From the NCBI GenBank assembly GCA_965220695.1, contig OZ244838.1:4960001-5024000 (forward strand): a DNA stretch of 64,000 nucleotides, given 5' to 3'. The translations under genes and the position numbers were made by a program. The notes beneath the pieces were generated by a model. That model was given only the letters and a program-made list of their open reading frames with translations. It made no database searches and was not told where the DNA came from. Below are positions 42,008-51,403 of the stretch, piece by piece. Numbering within the stretch: the first letter of the stretch is position 1; each line of letters opens with the position of its first letter. This stretch comes from UBA9620 sp965220695 (GTDB taxonomy: Bacteria; Acidobacteriota; Vicinamibacteria; Vicinamibacterales; UBA8438).

Positions 42008-44875
42008 CTACCGGCCCCAGGCGTAGTTGAGGCGGGCGTAGTAGTAGCCGCCGCTGAGGCCCCAGGGGGTGAACTGGCTGTAGGGGAGGCCGAATCGGGC
42101 GGCGAACACGTCCATGCGGTCCGAGAAGGTGTTGAATACGTTCTGGCCGCCGACCGCCAGCGTCAAGTCCTGCGCGAGCGGGATGCTGGCCTCGAGGTCG
42201 AGGATGAAGCGGCCGTCCAGCAGCGGCGCGGCGGCGCGGCGCACGGAGCGGGCGTCGATGTGGTCGACCCACGATCCGTAGTAGTGCAGCCGGCCGAGCA
42301 GCCCGACACGCCCCAGCCGCTGATTGACGGCGACGTTCCAGCGCGTCATGGGCACGCCCCGTTCGAGGGCGAGCACGTCGCCGGGGCCGAGCAGGTCGGA
42401 TTCCTGCGTCACCTTCGTCTCGGTGTGGTTCAGCGCGGCGCTGAAGATGGTGTTGCCGCCCAACGCAGAGGGCGTGTAGGTCGAGACGACGTCGATCCCC
42501 TCGGTCCGTGTCGAGAAGTCGTTGATGAAGAACCGGAAGAAAGCGAGCGTGCGCGCCGAGGTGATGCCTTCCGACAGCAGCAGCGCGCGCTCGTCCGCCG
42601 CGAGGGTGAAGTTCTGCGACAGGGCGAGGCGGTTGTCGACGTCGATGTGGAAGTAGTCGGCGGTCAGCGTGAACGGGCCGCTGTCGACCACCAGCCCGAC
42701 CGTGGCGTTGGTCGAGGTTTCGGGGTCGAGCGGCCGGCCGCCCCGCAGTTGCGCGGCGAGGTAGGTCGAGGGCACGGTGGCGCTGTCGACCAGGTCCAGC
42801 GTCTCGGGGTTGATGGTCGACTGCACGTTGAACGTGTTCTGCTGGCCGGGCGTCGGCGCGCGGAACCCGGTGCTGATGCCGCCGCGCACCGCAAGCTCGC
42901 CGGTCAGCCCGTAGCGGGCCGATACCTTGCCGTTCGTCGCCGCGCCGAACACGTCGAAGCGTTCGACGCGCAGCGCGCCGCCGACGGTCCAGCGGTCATC
43001 CGGCTCGCGCAGCTCCACGTCGCCGTAGACGGCCACGTTGGCGCGGGTCCAGGTGCCGGCCGTGTAGTCGGGAAACCCGGGAAAGCCGTTCGAGCCGGAG
43101 ACGAACCCCTGCGCGGCGTACGGTCCCACCTCCCACGACGGCCGCTCGCCGGACTGAATGGTGAAACGCTCGTCGCGCCATTCCGCGCCGCCGGCCAGAT
43201 GAACCAGCTCGGTGACGGCGTACGAGACGTCGAAGTTGAGGTTGACCTCGGCCTGCCGGTAGAGGCCGGGGTCGAAATCGCGCGGGGTCGCCGGGCCGAG
43301 CGAGGCGTTGACGGTGTTGTAGAGGAAGAAGTCCGCTTCGTGGGCGCCATAGCTGGCGCTGGCGTCCCAGTTCAGGCCGTTCTCGGCGGTCCGGCGCACG
43401 CCGGCCACCGCCGACACATCGGTGATCGTCCCCGCGAAGCTCGGGGTGAAGCCGCCCGGGGCGACCTCCTGGAAGTTGAAGCAGTTCGGGTCGGCAAATA
43501 CCTGCGCCAGGGCCGCCTGGTCCGGCCGGTGGTCGGTAATCGGCACCGCCGGACAGCCCGCCGAGCCGTCGCGGATGCCGTCCTGCGCGTCCAGCACGTC
43601 GCCGACGAGCAGCGACTGCCCGCCGTCGAGGCTGAAGATGTTGGCGCGGGTATTGGGATTCCGGTAGTAGAACCCCTGCGTCGCGGTCTTCTCGGCGTAG
43701 TTGGCGTGGCCGTACGGCTGCACCCCGTTGGCGAACAGGTGGCCGAAGTTGCCGAACAGCTTCAGGTCGTCGTCGACCCGCGAGTCGCCCCAGATCTGCA
43801 CCGGGTCCGCCACCGCCGTGTTGCCGGCGGCAATCAACGCGGCCGCGTCGGCGCGCTGCACGCTGCGGCTGGTCGGGTCGGCATTGCCGTACTCCATGCT
43901 CAGGTTGGCGAAGCCGGTGTCGCCGAGGGGCAGCCCGACGTTGCCCGCAATCGTGTACGCATCGCCGTCGCCCGCGCGGTAGGCGCCGGTGTTCAACTCC
44001 AGGGTGCCGCCCGACCGGTCGTCCTTGAGCAGGAAGTTCAGCACGCCGGCAATGGCGTCCGAGCCGTACTGCGCCGAGGCGCCGTCGCGCAGCACCTCCA
44101 CCTGGCGCAGCGCAATCGAGGGAATGGTCGAGATGTCCGGGCCCTGCGTGCCGTCGGTCACGCCGCCGAACCAGACGAGGATTGCCGAGCGGTGGCGGCG
44201 CTTGCCGTTCACCAGCACGAGCGTGTGGTCGTGGGCCAGGTTGCGCAGGCTGGCCGGTCGCACCAGCGACGCCGCGCCGCTGATCGGATGCGTGGCCACG
44301 TTGAACGACGGCACCAGCGTCCGCAGCCGGTAGTCGAGCGTGGAGGCGCCCTGGCTCACGACGTCGCGGAACGGGATGGCGTCGATGGGGACCGGAGATT
44401 CCGTCACCGAGCGCGGCCGTGCGCGGCTGCCGACAACGACCACCTGCTCCTCGAACTGCACCGCCAGCTCGACCTCCAGGCGCACCGTGGCCCCGGCGCC
44501 GATCGCCACGCCCGTGCGCACGACCTCTCGGAAGCCGGGCAGCGTGAACGTCACGTCGTAGGTCCCCGGCGCGAGTCCGGAGATGGTGAACACGCCGGCG
44601 CCGTCGGTCACGGCCACCGCGCCCGCGCCGCCGGCCGCCGTGCTCCGGGCCTCCACCGTCGCGCCGGGCAGCACGAGACCCGTCGTGTCGGCAACCGTTC
44701 CGTCGATGACGCCGTTCTGGGCCTGGACGGCGCCCGCGATGCCTCCGCCGTGGGCCTGGATTGCGCCGGGCGCGCAGAGCGCGGCCAGCACGGTGAGAAC
44801 GACCCGCGTCAACATCCGGCGAGGGTGGTGAGGCGTGGTCGTGTGCCGTGCCACAGCGTACGTGTCGGCGTTCAT
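42008..44875 (-). CDS. TonB-dependent receptor with carboxypeptidase-like N-terminal domain
   Basis: 955 residues. Signal peptide VVLTVLAALCAPGAIQA (the Met at 44815 is an equally good start). A CarboxypepD-type beta-sandwich follows (GVIDGTVADTTGLVLPGATV to GLAPGTYDVTFTLPGFREVV). The plug domain comes next (HTLVLVNGKRRHRSAILVW, LRQVEVLRDGASAQYGSDAI, AGVLNFLLKDDRSGG), then a 22-strand-type barrel ending YYYARLNYAWGR with a terminal aromatic-x-Arg. The receptor imports a bulky ligand through the outer membrane using TonB energy. Ligand unknown; no exbBD/tonB nearby. Confidence 0.9.
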   Translation of the reverse strand: MNADTYAVARHTTTPHHPRRMLTRVVLTVLAALCAPGAIQAHGGGIAGAVQAQNGVIDGTVADTTGLVLPGATVEARSTAAGGAGAVAVTDGAGVFTISGLAPGTYDVTFTLPGFREVVRTGVAIGAGATVRLEVELAVQFEEQVVVVGSRARPRSVTESPVPIDAIPFRDVVSQGASTLDYRLRTLVPSFNVATHPISGAASLVRPASLRNLAHDHTLVLVNGKRRHRSAILVWFGGVTDGTQGPDISTIPSIALRQVEVLRDGASAQYGSDAIAGVLNFLLKDDRSGGTLELNTGAYRAGDGDAYTIAGNVGLPLGDTGFANLSMEYGNADPTSRSVQRADAAALIAAGNTAVADPVQIWGDSRVDDDLKLFGNFGHLFANGVQPYGHANYAEKTATQGFYYRNPNTRANIFSLDGGQSLLVGDVLDAQDGIRDGSAGCPAVPITDHRPDQAALAQVFADPNCFNFQEVAPGGFTPSFAGTITDVSAVAGVRRTAENGLNWDASASYGAHEADFFLYNTVNASLGPATPRDFDPGLYRQAEVNLNFDVSYAVTELVHLAGGAEWRDERFTIQSGERPSWEVGPYAAQGFVSGSNGFPGFPDYTAGTWTRANVAVYGDVELREPDDRWTVGGALRVERFDVFGAATNGKVSARYGLTGELAVRGGISTGFRAPTPGQQNTFNVQSTINPETLDLVDSATVPSTYLAAQLRGGRPLDPETSTNATVGLVVDSGPFTLTADYFHIDVDNRLALSQNFTLAADERALLLSEGITSARTLAFFRFFINDFSTRTEGIDVVSTYTPSALGGNTIFSAALNHTETKVTQESDLLGPGDVLALERGVPMTRWNVAVNQRLGRVGLLGRLHYYGSWVDHIDARSVRRAAAPLLDGRFILDLEASIPLAQDLTLAVGGQNVFNTFSDRMDVFAARFGLPYSQFTPWGLSGGYYYARLNYAWGR

Positions 44876-44945
44876 GACGTCCAGGATTCCCGGGGCAAGG
44901 AAGACGCCGCCGGCATCGCGGCGGCAGACGGCGCCAAGGGAAACC

Positions 44946-45130
44946 TTATACACCGAATTGCCGCAGGTGGTAGTTCGTATGCTCCCAACACAGCATCCCC
45001 CACTCCCGCCCCGACACCGGTCCGAACCAGGCGTGCACGGCCCAGTCGGCTGCCGGATCCGCTTCTTCGGCGACGCTGTTGAACGGCGCCGCCACTTTCT
45101 CAAGTGCTCCGGCCCGGAAACCCTCGATCG
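44946..45130 (-). pseudogene. C-terminal fragment of a DinB/DUF664-like protein
   Basis: Reads FRAGALEKVAAPFNSVAEEA, AVHAWFGPVSGREWGMLCWE and HTNYHLRQFGV, the usual ending of DinB_2-type proteins with the last metal-ligand His. The first two helices of the four-helix bundle are not found upstream. Confidence 0.45.
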
Positions 45131-45306
45131 TGCGAACGTGGAACTCCCGAAAGTATTGCGCCCAGAATCTCGCGTTCGGAACCATACCAAGGCTGCAGGC
45201 TGTCCTCCCCGGACCACTTGCGATTGCGTCGAGTCCAAAGCCTCCCGGGCTGTGAACCCTGCCGATGACCGACGGTTGAGGCGTCGGCCATGACTTACAA
45301 TGAGAC

Positions 45307-45390
45307 ATGGCAGCGGCACCTGTAGACACGCTCTGCTACGGCGATTGCCTCGACTGGATGGCGCGTCGGGACGACGCCACGGTCGATCGC
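45307..45390 (+). pseudogene. N-terminal fragment of a site-specific adenine DNA methylase
   Basis: Reads VDTLCYGDCLDWMARRDDAT, the start of gamma-type adenine methylases, in which the catalytic D-P-P-F would follow some ten residues later. Here the sequence departs before it. About 190 bp of unassigned sequence follow to the next gene. Confidence 0.5.
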
Positions 45391-45580
45391 GCCGGTCGAC
45401 GGAAGCGCGGCTTCTCGATTCGAATCGCACCGGAACGCATGACGTACGCGTTGATTTCACGACCATCCGGGGCGACCCGGATCCGTTGATCGCAGCCGTG
45501 CGGGACGCGCCCGCCACCGCCGGCATCGCCGCGGGCGACGCTTCTCGAATCGGCACGGCCGGCGGCCGACGACGAACTAC

Positions 45581-46711
45581 ATGGGCATGACAATAGAAGG
45601 CAAAGGACGCAGCCGGTTAGAACGGATCTCGCTGAAGGGGTTCAAGACGATCCACGAGCTGATCGACTTCGAGCCTCACTCGCGGACGGTACTGATTGGT
45701 CCCAACGGTGCCGGGAAGTCGAACTTCATCTCGTTCTTTCGCATGATGAGCTGGGCGCTGTCCGGTCCGGACAAGCTGGCGCTGCACGTGAGCCAGCAGG
45801 GCGGCTCCCGCCGGCTCCTGCACGACGGACCCGCCCATACGCGAGAGATCGAGGCCGAGATCACGATCCTGACTGCCGCTGGAGAGAACGAGTACGTCTT
45901 CCGGCTGTTCCATGCCGCGGGAGATACGCTCGTTTTCGCTGACGAGCGGTACCGTTTCTCGCGCGCGGGGTGGCAAAGCAAGGCGACCTGGAAAGCGTTG
46001 GGCGCTGGACACAAGGATCCGCAGATTCTCACGGCGGCGGTGGAAGACCAGACTGCACTGGTCATCCGCACGCTGCTGCAGAAGATTGTCGTCTATCAAT
46101 TCCACAACACTTCCGACACCAGCCGCATCCGGGGCAAGTGGTCGGCCAACGACAACCGCTGGCTCAAGGAGGATGCGGCCAACCTTGCGCCAGTGCTCTA
46201 CCGATTGCAGACACGAGACCGCCGGTACTACCAGCGCATTGTGGACACCATCCGACTCGTGCTGCCGATGTTCTCCGACTTCGAGATCGAACCGGACTGT
46301 GGCGACCTCATGCTGGCATGGCGCGAGCGCGACACGGACGAGGTGTTCAACGCCTCGCAGGCGTCGGACGGTTTCCTGCGGATAGTCGCGCTGATCACGC
46401 TGCTGCTACAGCCAGCGCAAGACCTCCCCGACGTGCTGATTCTCGATGAACCCGAACTCGGACTGCACCCGTCGGCGATCAACGTCGTCGGTGGACTCAT
46501 GGCGGCGGCGGCAACGAAGATCCAGGTCATTGCGGCAACGCAGTCGGTCCCGCTGGTCGATTGCTTCGACCCTGAAGACATCGTGGTCGTCGAACGACCG
46601 GATCGCGCATCCACGTTCAAGCGGCTGGATCCTGCCACGCTCGAGGAGTGGCTCGAAGAGTACTCGCTGTCCGAACTGTGGGAAAAGAACGTTATCGGAG
46701 GACGACCCTGA
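45581..46711 (+). CDS. AAA (OLD-like) ATPase of a two-gene defence-type module
   Basis: 376 residues. RISLKGFKTIHELIDFEPH then the Walker A GPNGAGKSN near residue 40, an ABC-type signature region (FNASQASDGFLRIVALITLL) and Walker B VLILDEPELGLHPSAINVVG with the D-E-P-E-x-G-L-H-P motif, then an H-loop-like VIAATQSVPLVDCF. This is the SMC-like ATPase type used in OLD, Gabija, PARIS and related systems. The following DUF4276 gene overlaps by one base (TGATG), so both are made together. A methylase fragment and DinB fragment precede it. Confidence 0.82.
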   Translation: MGMTIEGKGRSRLERISLKGFKTIHELIDFEPHSRTVLIGPNGAGKSNFISFFRMMSWALSGPDKLALHVSQQGGSRRLLHDGPAHTREIEAEITILTAAGENEYVFRLFHAAGDTLVFADERYRFSRAGWQSKATWKALGAGHKDPQILTAAVEDQTALVIRTLLQKIVVYQFHNTSDTSRIRGKWSANDNRWLKEDAANLAPVLYRLQTRDRRYYQRIVDTIRLVLPMFSDFEIEPDCGDLMLAWRERDTDEVFNASQASDGFLRIVALITLLLQPAQDLPDVLILDEPELGLHPSAINVVGGLMAAAATKIQVIAATQSVPLVDCFDPEDIVVVERPDRASTFKRLDPATLEEWLEEYSLSELWEKNVIGGRP

Positions 46712-47397
46712 TGTGCCTCCGCGTCAACTTCGTCGTCGAGGGGCAGACCGAGGAGAGATTCGTCAACACGGTGCTGCGAGATCACTTGGCGGACCAGTCG
46801 ATTGTCGCCGTGGCACATTGTGTCACGACCAGACGTGAGCGGCGAGCAGAGCATCTCAGGCAGCGAGGTGGCCTCACGACCTACAAGCATGCGCGGGACG
46901 ACATCCACAGATGGGTGAGGGAGGACAGTAGCGGGAACGCGAGATTCACGACCATGTTCGACCTGTACGGACTGCCCCCCGACTTTCCCCGCTATGCAGA
47001 CGCCGCGGAAGTGTCCGACCCGTACGCGCGCGTAGAGATTCTGGAAGCCGCACTGAGTGAGGCTATCGACGACAGAAGGTTCATCCCGTACATCCAGCTT
47101 CACGAGTTCGAAGCTCTGCTGTTTGCCGATCCTCAGAAGCTCGACACACAGTTCCTGGACTGTCCGTCTGCGATTCAGCAACTCGTCGAGACGGCGAGGG
47201 AACGCGGCTCGCCGGAATTAGTCGACGACGGACCGACCACCGCACCGTCGAAGCGGATCACGGCCGCGATACCGGAATACGCAAGAAGAAAGGCGTCCGC
47301 CGGTCCGATTGTCGCCGAAAAGATCGGATTACCGGAGCTCCAATCGCAGTGTCGGCACTTCCGAGAATGGCTCGATCGGCTGACCGCCGCTGCTTGA
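46711..47397 (+). CDS. DUF4276 (Toprim-like) effector of the ATPase module
   Basis: 228 residues. LRVNFVVEGQTEERFVNTVL gives the acidic E-G-x-T-E motif at the start, and FTTMFDLYGLPPDFPRYADA and IQLHEFEALLFADPQKLD are the other DUF4276 landmarks; the D-x-Y-G segment would serve as the second acidic motif of a Toprim-like fold. DUF4276 proteins accompany AAA ATPases in defence loci as likely nucleases. The ATPase would sense infection and release or activate this subunit. The pairing is recognised; the exact system name (AbiL-like or other) is not settled here. Confidence 0.78.
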   Translation: MCLRVNFVVEGQTEERFVNTVLRDHLADQSIVAVAHCVTTRRERRAEHLRQRGGLTTYKHARDDIHRWVREDSSGNARFTTMFDLYGLPPDFPRYADAAEVSDPYARVEILEAALSEAIDDRRFIPYIQLHEFEALLFADPQKLDTQFLDCPSAIQQLVETARERGSPELVDDGPTTAPSKRITAAIPEYARRKASAGPIVAEKIGLPELQSQCRHFREWLDRLTAAA

Positions 47398-47509
47398 CTA
47401 GTACGGCGCGTGCGGCCGTCCCACGATTGCAGCGCCACTAGGACTCGCCGAGCTAGAACCTCACGGGCCTACGATACGCGGTTCAGTTCCCGTGAGTCTT
47501 GACTCCTTG

Positions 47510-49363
47510 GTAATCGTTAAGCGGGGTGATCCTACTGACGACAGGCGTTGGAATGGGTCAGGGACTTGGAAGTGGCGCGGGGTTCGGGCGCACCACGGGA
47601 GTCGTTCGAGGCCATGGCGTCACACGCGGGTCACCGCGATGACGCCGCGCGGGCCTGGGCCCGCGGTGGGAACCGGCGCGGCGTAGCGCTGGTTGGCTTG
47701 GGCCGGGGGCGGGCGAAACGCCTGCCGGCGGCAGCGCGTAGCGGGGTTGGCCGTTGGGGACGCCTGCTGTGCCCGGTGGCGAGTCGTTGGGCGCAGGGGG
47801 CAGCTTGCCGGCAGTCTGGCCGGGGCGCGGCGGCCCACGACGGTGAGACGGTCGGTCTGGCGCGTGGAGCGGTCGTGGCGGCGTTGGTGGGCGGTGCGCA
47901 CGACGCTGGCGAGCACCTGCTGGGTGTCGGCGCCGTGCCGGGTGCGATTGCCGCCGCAGACCTTGCGGGTGACGACGGCGGGCCGAATGGCCTGTTCGGC
48001 GCGCCAGTTGGTGGCGTCGACCGACGGGTCCCACAGAAAGCCGAATACCGCAGGGAATTCGGTGGCCAGGTGCGCGGCGAAGCGGTCGGCGGCGTCCAGC
48101 GTCGGCGCTTTGTCGATCAGCCGACCGAGTTGGGCGAACAGTTGGCCGCGAGCGGTTGCCAGACCATGGTCGCTCAGCAGCCCGGCGTCGCGGCGGTCGC
48201 GGAGGTCGAGGCCGGCTTGCAGGACGCGTTGCACCCGGGCGGCCCACGGGCTGCGCGGATGATCGGTTCGGAGTTGCCGCGCTCGCCGCATCAGGTGAGC
48301 CAGACAGGTCTGGTGCAGCGCGTGGGTGAAGCGGCGATACGGCGCCCACCCGTCGCGCACGAGCACGCCGTTGTAGTCGGCCCCGAGCACGGTGGCGGCA
48401 GCGTCGAACCCGCGGCCGGGGCAAATGGCGTAGACCGTCGTCTGCGGCGCGGCGAAGACCGACAGCCAGTGGCGGACGGCGCCGACGCGCCAGCCGGTTT
48501 CATCCGGCGTGACCACGGGACTTTCCCGCACCTGCTCGCACAATGCCGTGTAGGTCGGCGCCGCCTCGCGGGCGGTGCGATGCAGCACCTGCGCGAGGCC
48601 TCCGGGCGTAACCGTCAATCCGCATTGCGTCTTCAACAGGTGCGCGATCTTGGCCAGCGGCACGCCCAGGTGCGTGTGCAACTCGACGACCAGCGCGACG
48701 ACCGCGGGGCCGAGCTGCACGCTGGCCGCCCCCAGCGCGTCGGAGGTCTGCAGCGGGTGGCGCCCCTGGACGCGCCGCCGACACTGGGAGCAATGGCCAA
48801 CCTCGATGTCGAAGCACCGCACGATGGGACGCACCTTGGGGAGTTCTTCCTGATATTGCGACGCCACACGGGTCACCTCTACGGTGCCGCCGCGGTCCGG
48901 ACAGGCGGCCGGCGCCGGCGCCGCGTGGATCTCGTCGACCTGCGTCGGCCGCGGGCGGCACGCCTGCCGGCCGTAGTGCGCACCAGCGCGCCGGCCGGGT
49001 CGCCCGCCGCGACCTTGGGACCGGTCCTTGGCGAAGGGCGCGGCCTGCCGGAATCCTGCCCGCCGTGCGGCGTCGAGTTGCTGCTTGAGGTGTTCACTGC
49101 GGCGCTTCCACTGATCCCGGTCACGCTTCCACTGATCCCTGTCACGCTTCCACTGATCCCGGTCGCCCTCGACCCGCGTCAACTCCTCGCGCAGTCGTGC
49201 GATCTCTCGCTCTTGTTCCTCAATGCGAGTATCGCGCGGATCCTGCTCGGTCCGGGGGCGTTGCCGTGGCACCCCCTAGATACGTCACATTCGCCGGAAA
49301 AGTACAATCCAAAAACTTGGATCTCACGCGACCATCGAACTCCACCCGCTAAATGAAGACTAC
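47510..49363 (-). mobile_element. IS66-family element
   Basis: The ends GTAATCGTTAAGCGGGGTG (left) and GTAGTCTTCATTTAGCGGG (right, inverted) are imperfect repeats beginning GTA, as usual for IS66. No matching 8-bp target duplication is present. It carries only the tnpC-type transposase, without tnpA/tnpB. The right end abuts a methylase relic. Confidence 0.62.
47620..49272 (-). CDS. IS66-family transposase (TnpC type)
   Basis: 550 residues. The N-terminal coiled coil (RIEEQEREIARLREELTRVE) holds three nearly identical RDQWKRD repeats, a 21-bp tandem repeat in the DNA. A zinc-binding region follows (CFDIEVGHCSQCRRRVQG), then the DDE core: VVTPDETGWRVGAVRHWL (D), GVLVRDGWAPYRRF (D) and DATNWRAEQAIRPAVVTRKV (E within N-x-x-E-x-A-I-R). 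After VVRTAHQRRHD the C-terminus departs from the family and becomes a Pro/Arg-rich tail, which suggests a late frameshift. Confidence 0.8.
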   Translation of the reverse strand: MPRQRPRTEQDPRDTRIEEQEREIARLREELTRVEGDRDQWKRDRDQWKRDRDQWKRRSEHLKQQLDAARRAGFRQAAPFAKDRSQGRGGRPGRRAGAHYGRQACRPRPTQVDEIHAAPAPAACPDRGGTVEVTRVASQYQEELPKVRPIVRCFDIEVGHCSQCRRRVQGRHPLQTSDALGAASVQLGPAVVALVVELHTHLGVPLAKIAHLLKTQCGLTVTPGGLAQVLHRTAREAAPTYTALCEQVRESPVVTPDETGWRVGAVRHWLSVFAAPQTTVYAICPGRGFDAAATVLGADYNGVLVRDGWAPYRRFTHALHQTCLAHLMRRARQLRTDHPRSPWAARVQRVLQAGLDLRDRRDAGLLSDHGLATARGQLFAQLGRLIDKAPTLDAADRFAAHLATEFPAVFGFLWDPSVDATNWRAEQAIRPAVVTRKVCGGNRTRHGADTQQVLASVVRTAHQRRHDRSTRQTDRLTVVGRRAPARLPASCPLRPTTRHRAQQASPTANPATRCRRQAFRPPPAQANQRYAAPVPTAGPGPRGVIAVTRV

Positions 49364-49445
49364 CCGCCCGAACGGGTCGAGTGGGTGGACGAACCGGTCC
49401 CCGCTATCCGAAGCGGCCGATACCCCGCGACGAGGACGCGGGGCA
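49364..49445 (+). pseudogene. Relic of type IIG methylase C-terminus (copy 2)
   Basis: Reads PPERVEWVDEPVPA, then one frame over YPKRPIPRDEDAG, matching PPEWVEWVDEPAPGYPKRPV of the full gene at 33170. It starts at the last base of the IS66 element. Confidence 0.6.
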
Positions 49446-49484
49446 CTCGCCAGCAGGTTTGTGGCGCGGCTCTTCCAGTGAGCC

Positions 49485-49715
49485 GATGCACAGTGCGGTC
49501 CACTTCAGTTTCTCCTCGACGAACCTGAGCATCGACGCGGGATTCAGCAACGGCTTCGTTTCCTGGTAGAGGAAGCTCTTGTTGGCCGAGCCGCCTCCTT
49601 TGGCGATGAACAGCAGCTCGTACTCGTCGCCCGGCTCGGCGTAGATCTCGATCTGCGCCGGCAGGTTGGAGCCGGTGCTCCAGCGGATCGCCGCACTGCG
49701 GCGGCTGGGCACGCC
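49485..49715 (-). pseudogene. Fragment of class I fumarate hydratase
   Basis: Reads AAIRWSTGSNLPAQIEIYAE, GDEYELLFIAKGGGSANKSF and LYQETKPLLNPASMLRFVEE, a central segment of iron-sulfur class I fumarases (the A-K-G-G-G-S-A-N-K motif is diagnostic). Both ends are missing and the iron-sulfur cysteines are outside the fragment. Confidence 0.65.
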
Positions 49716-49776
49716 GGTGGCCCAGCCTGCTCGCTGAGGCGCTCCGTCACGCTGTGCGGCCTCCGCAGCGGCGCCG

Positions 49777-51165
49777 TCAGGGCACGCTATCCATGAACTT
49801 CGCCCGCAGGGCCGCGCGGTCCACCGGCACGCCATCCAGATAGACGCTCGCGATCCGCCGCGTGTTGCCGATGTCGTCCAGCGGGTTCGCGTCGAGCACC
49901 ACGAACGACGCGTTCTTGCCCGCCGCCACCGTGCCGAGATCGTCGAGCCCCAGGATTTCCGCGTTGATCCGCGTCGCGGCCTCGATCACTTCCATCGACG
50001 TGAGCCCGCAGCCGGCCATGTCGCGTAGCTCGGTGTGGGTGGTCCAGGCGACGCTGACGCCCGAGTCGGTGCCCATGCCGATGATCATCCCCGCCTCGCG
50101 GTTGCGGGCCAGGTTGCGGCACTGCAGTTCGAACATATCGCCGGGTCCTTCCGCCTCCAGCCGCTCCGCCTGCGCGCGCAGGCTCTCGACCTCGAACGGC
50201 GGCACCGTGTCGCTCAGCCAGGGCAGCTCGTCGAGCCGTACGGGCGAGCCGGGCAGGTTCGGAATCGTCCAGACATCCGGGTAATCACGCACCAGCGCCA
50301 TGTACTCTTCGTCGATGTCGCGGTCGCGCACCGTATGCGCGAAGCCGTCGACTCCCGCCCGGAGCAGGTCCTTGGCGTCGGCCAGCCCGCTGGTAGAACC
50401 GAGATGCGACGTCACCCGCATGCCGCGGGCGTGCGCCTCGTCGATGATTGCCCGGTAGACCTCCGGCTCCAGCTTCGGCACCCTACCGCCCCGATCGTCG
50501 ACCCAGATCTTGATGATGTCGACCCCGTGCCCGTGCAGCTCCTCGACCGCCGCCCGCCCCTCGGCCGCGGTCTGCGCTCCCCGCGGGATCCCGAGGCGGT
50601 ACTCCTGCTGCGGGCCGGCCATCGGCGTCGCCGCGATGCCGCGGCCCGACGTCAGAAAGCGCGCCGCGTTCGGAAACCGCGCGCTCCGCAGCTCGAACGC
50701 CAGCGTCTCGTCGGCCTCCAGGCCCAGGCTCATCGTCGCCGCGACGCCGTGGTAGGCCGTGCGCTCCAGATGTTCGACCAGGTTGGCCATCGTGTAGTTG
50801 TCGGTGCTGTGCGTGCCCTCCTTCACGCTGGTCAGTCCCAGGTGCTGGTGCGCGTCGATCAGCGCCGGGATCACCGTCTTGCCGGTCAGGTCCACGCGCG
50901 CGGCACCCTCGGGCGCCTCCCTTTCGCCCGGCGCGCCAACCCAGGCGAAGTTGCCGTCCTCGATGAGGAACGCCGACCTCTCGATCGGCGCGCCGCCGTT
51001 GCCGTCAATCAGTCTGGCGCCCTCGAACCAGGTCGCGTCACTTGGCCGTTGCTCTTGCGCGGCGACGCACCCACCGGCGAGCAACGCGACGGCGCATGTG
51101 ATCACCCAACCCGGCAGCGCGGGCCACGGCCGTATCAGGGCTGACGATTCCGAAGCCGGCATCAT
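49777..51165 (-). CDS. Secreted amidohydrolase (likely lipoprotein)
   Basis: 462 residues. N-terminal export signal VITCAVALLAGGCVAAQEQR with a lipobox-like A-G-G-C. Metal-binding motifs of the amidohydrolase superfamily: VIPALIDAHQHLGLT (H-x-H), GMRVTSHLGSTSGLADAKDL, DGFAHTVRDRD and GMIIGMGTDSGVSVAWTTHT with the late Asp, then NAEILGLDDLGTVAAGKNAS and FVVLDANPLDDIGNTRRI. This is the imidazolonepropionase/prolidase-like group acting on C-N bonds. Its substrate is unknown. It appears as a single gene. Confidence 0.85.
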   Translation of the reverse strand: MMPASESSALIRPWPALPGWVITCAVALLAGGCVAAQEQRPSDATWFEGARLIDGNGGAPIERSAFLIEDGNFAWVGAPGEREAPEGAARVDLTGKTVIPALIDAHQHLGLTSVKEGTHSTDNYTMANLVEHLERTAYHGVAATMSLGLEADETLAFELRSARFPNAARFLTSGRGIAATPMAGPQQEYRLGIPRGAQTAAEGRAAVEELHGHGVDIIKIWVDDRGGRVPKLEPEVYRAIIDEAHARGMRVTSHLGSTSGLADAKDLLRAGVDGFAHTVRDRDIDEEYMALVRDYPDVWTIPNLPGSPVRLDELPWLSDTVPPFEVESLRAQAERLEAEGPGDMFELQCRNLARNREAGMIIGMGTDSGVSVAWTTHTELRDMAGCGLTSMEVIEAATRINAEILGLDDLGTVAAGKNASFVVLDANPLDDIGNTRRIASVYLDGVPVDRAALRAKFMDSVP

Positions 51166-51403
51166 GAACTCCCTCCGTCGGTTGCGTCAGGCGCAAGACA
51201 CCCGCGTGACAGCGCCGGCGCACGCTGGCGACCGGCCCCATCGTATCCGCATCGGCGCGTTTCCTGACCCTCCGGCCGGGGCTGATCGAGCCCGCTTGAG
51301 CTGGGTTCATCACGGGCCGCTGCAACATGGACCTGGAATGGCGGGCTGACCATCAACGTCGTGTCAATCCCCGACAGGTGTCCGTGACCCAGCACACCCG
51401 CAC

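Noticed and set aside
42260..45082. 940-residue rightward frame
   Set aside because: Antisense of the TonB-dependent receptor; Arg/Gly/Val/His-rich shadow with no motif.
47548..49356. 602-residue rightward frame
   Set aside because: Antisense of the IS66 transposase.
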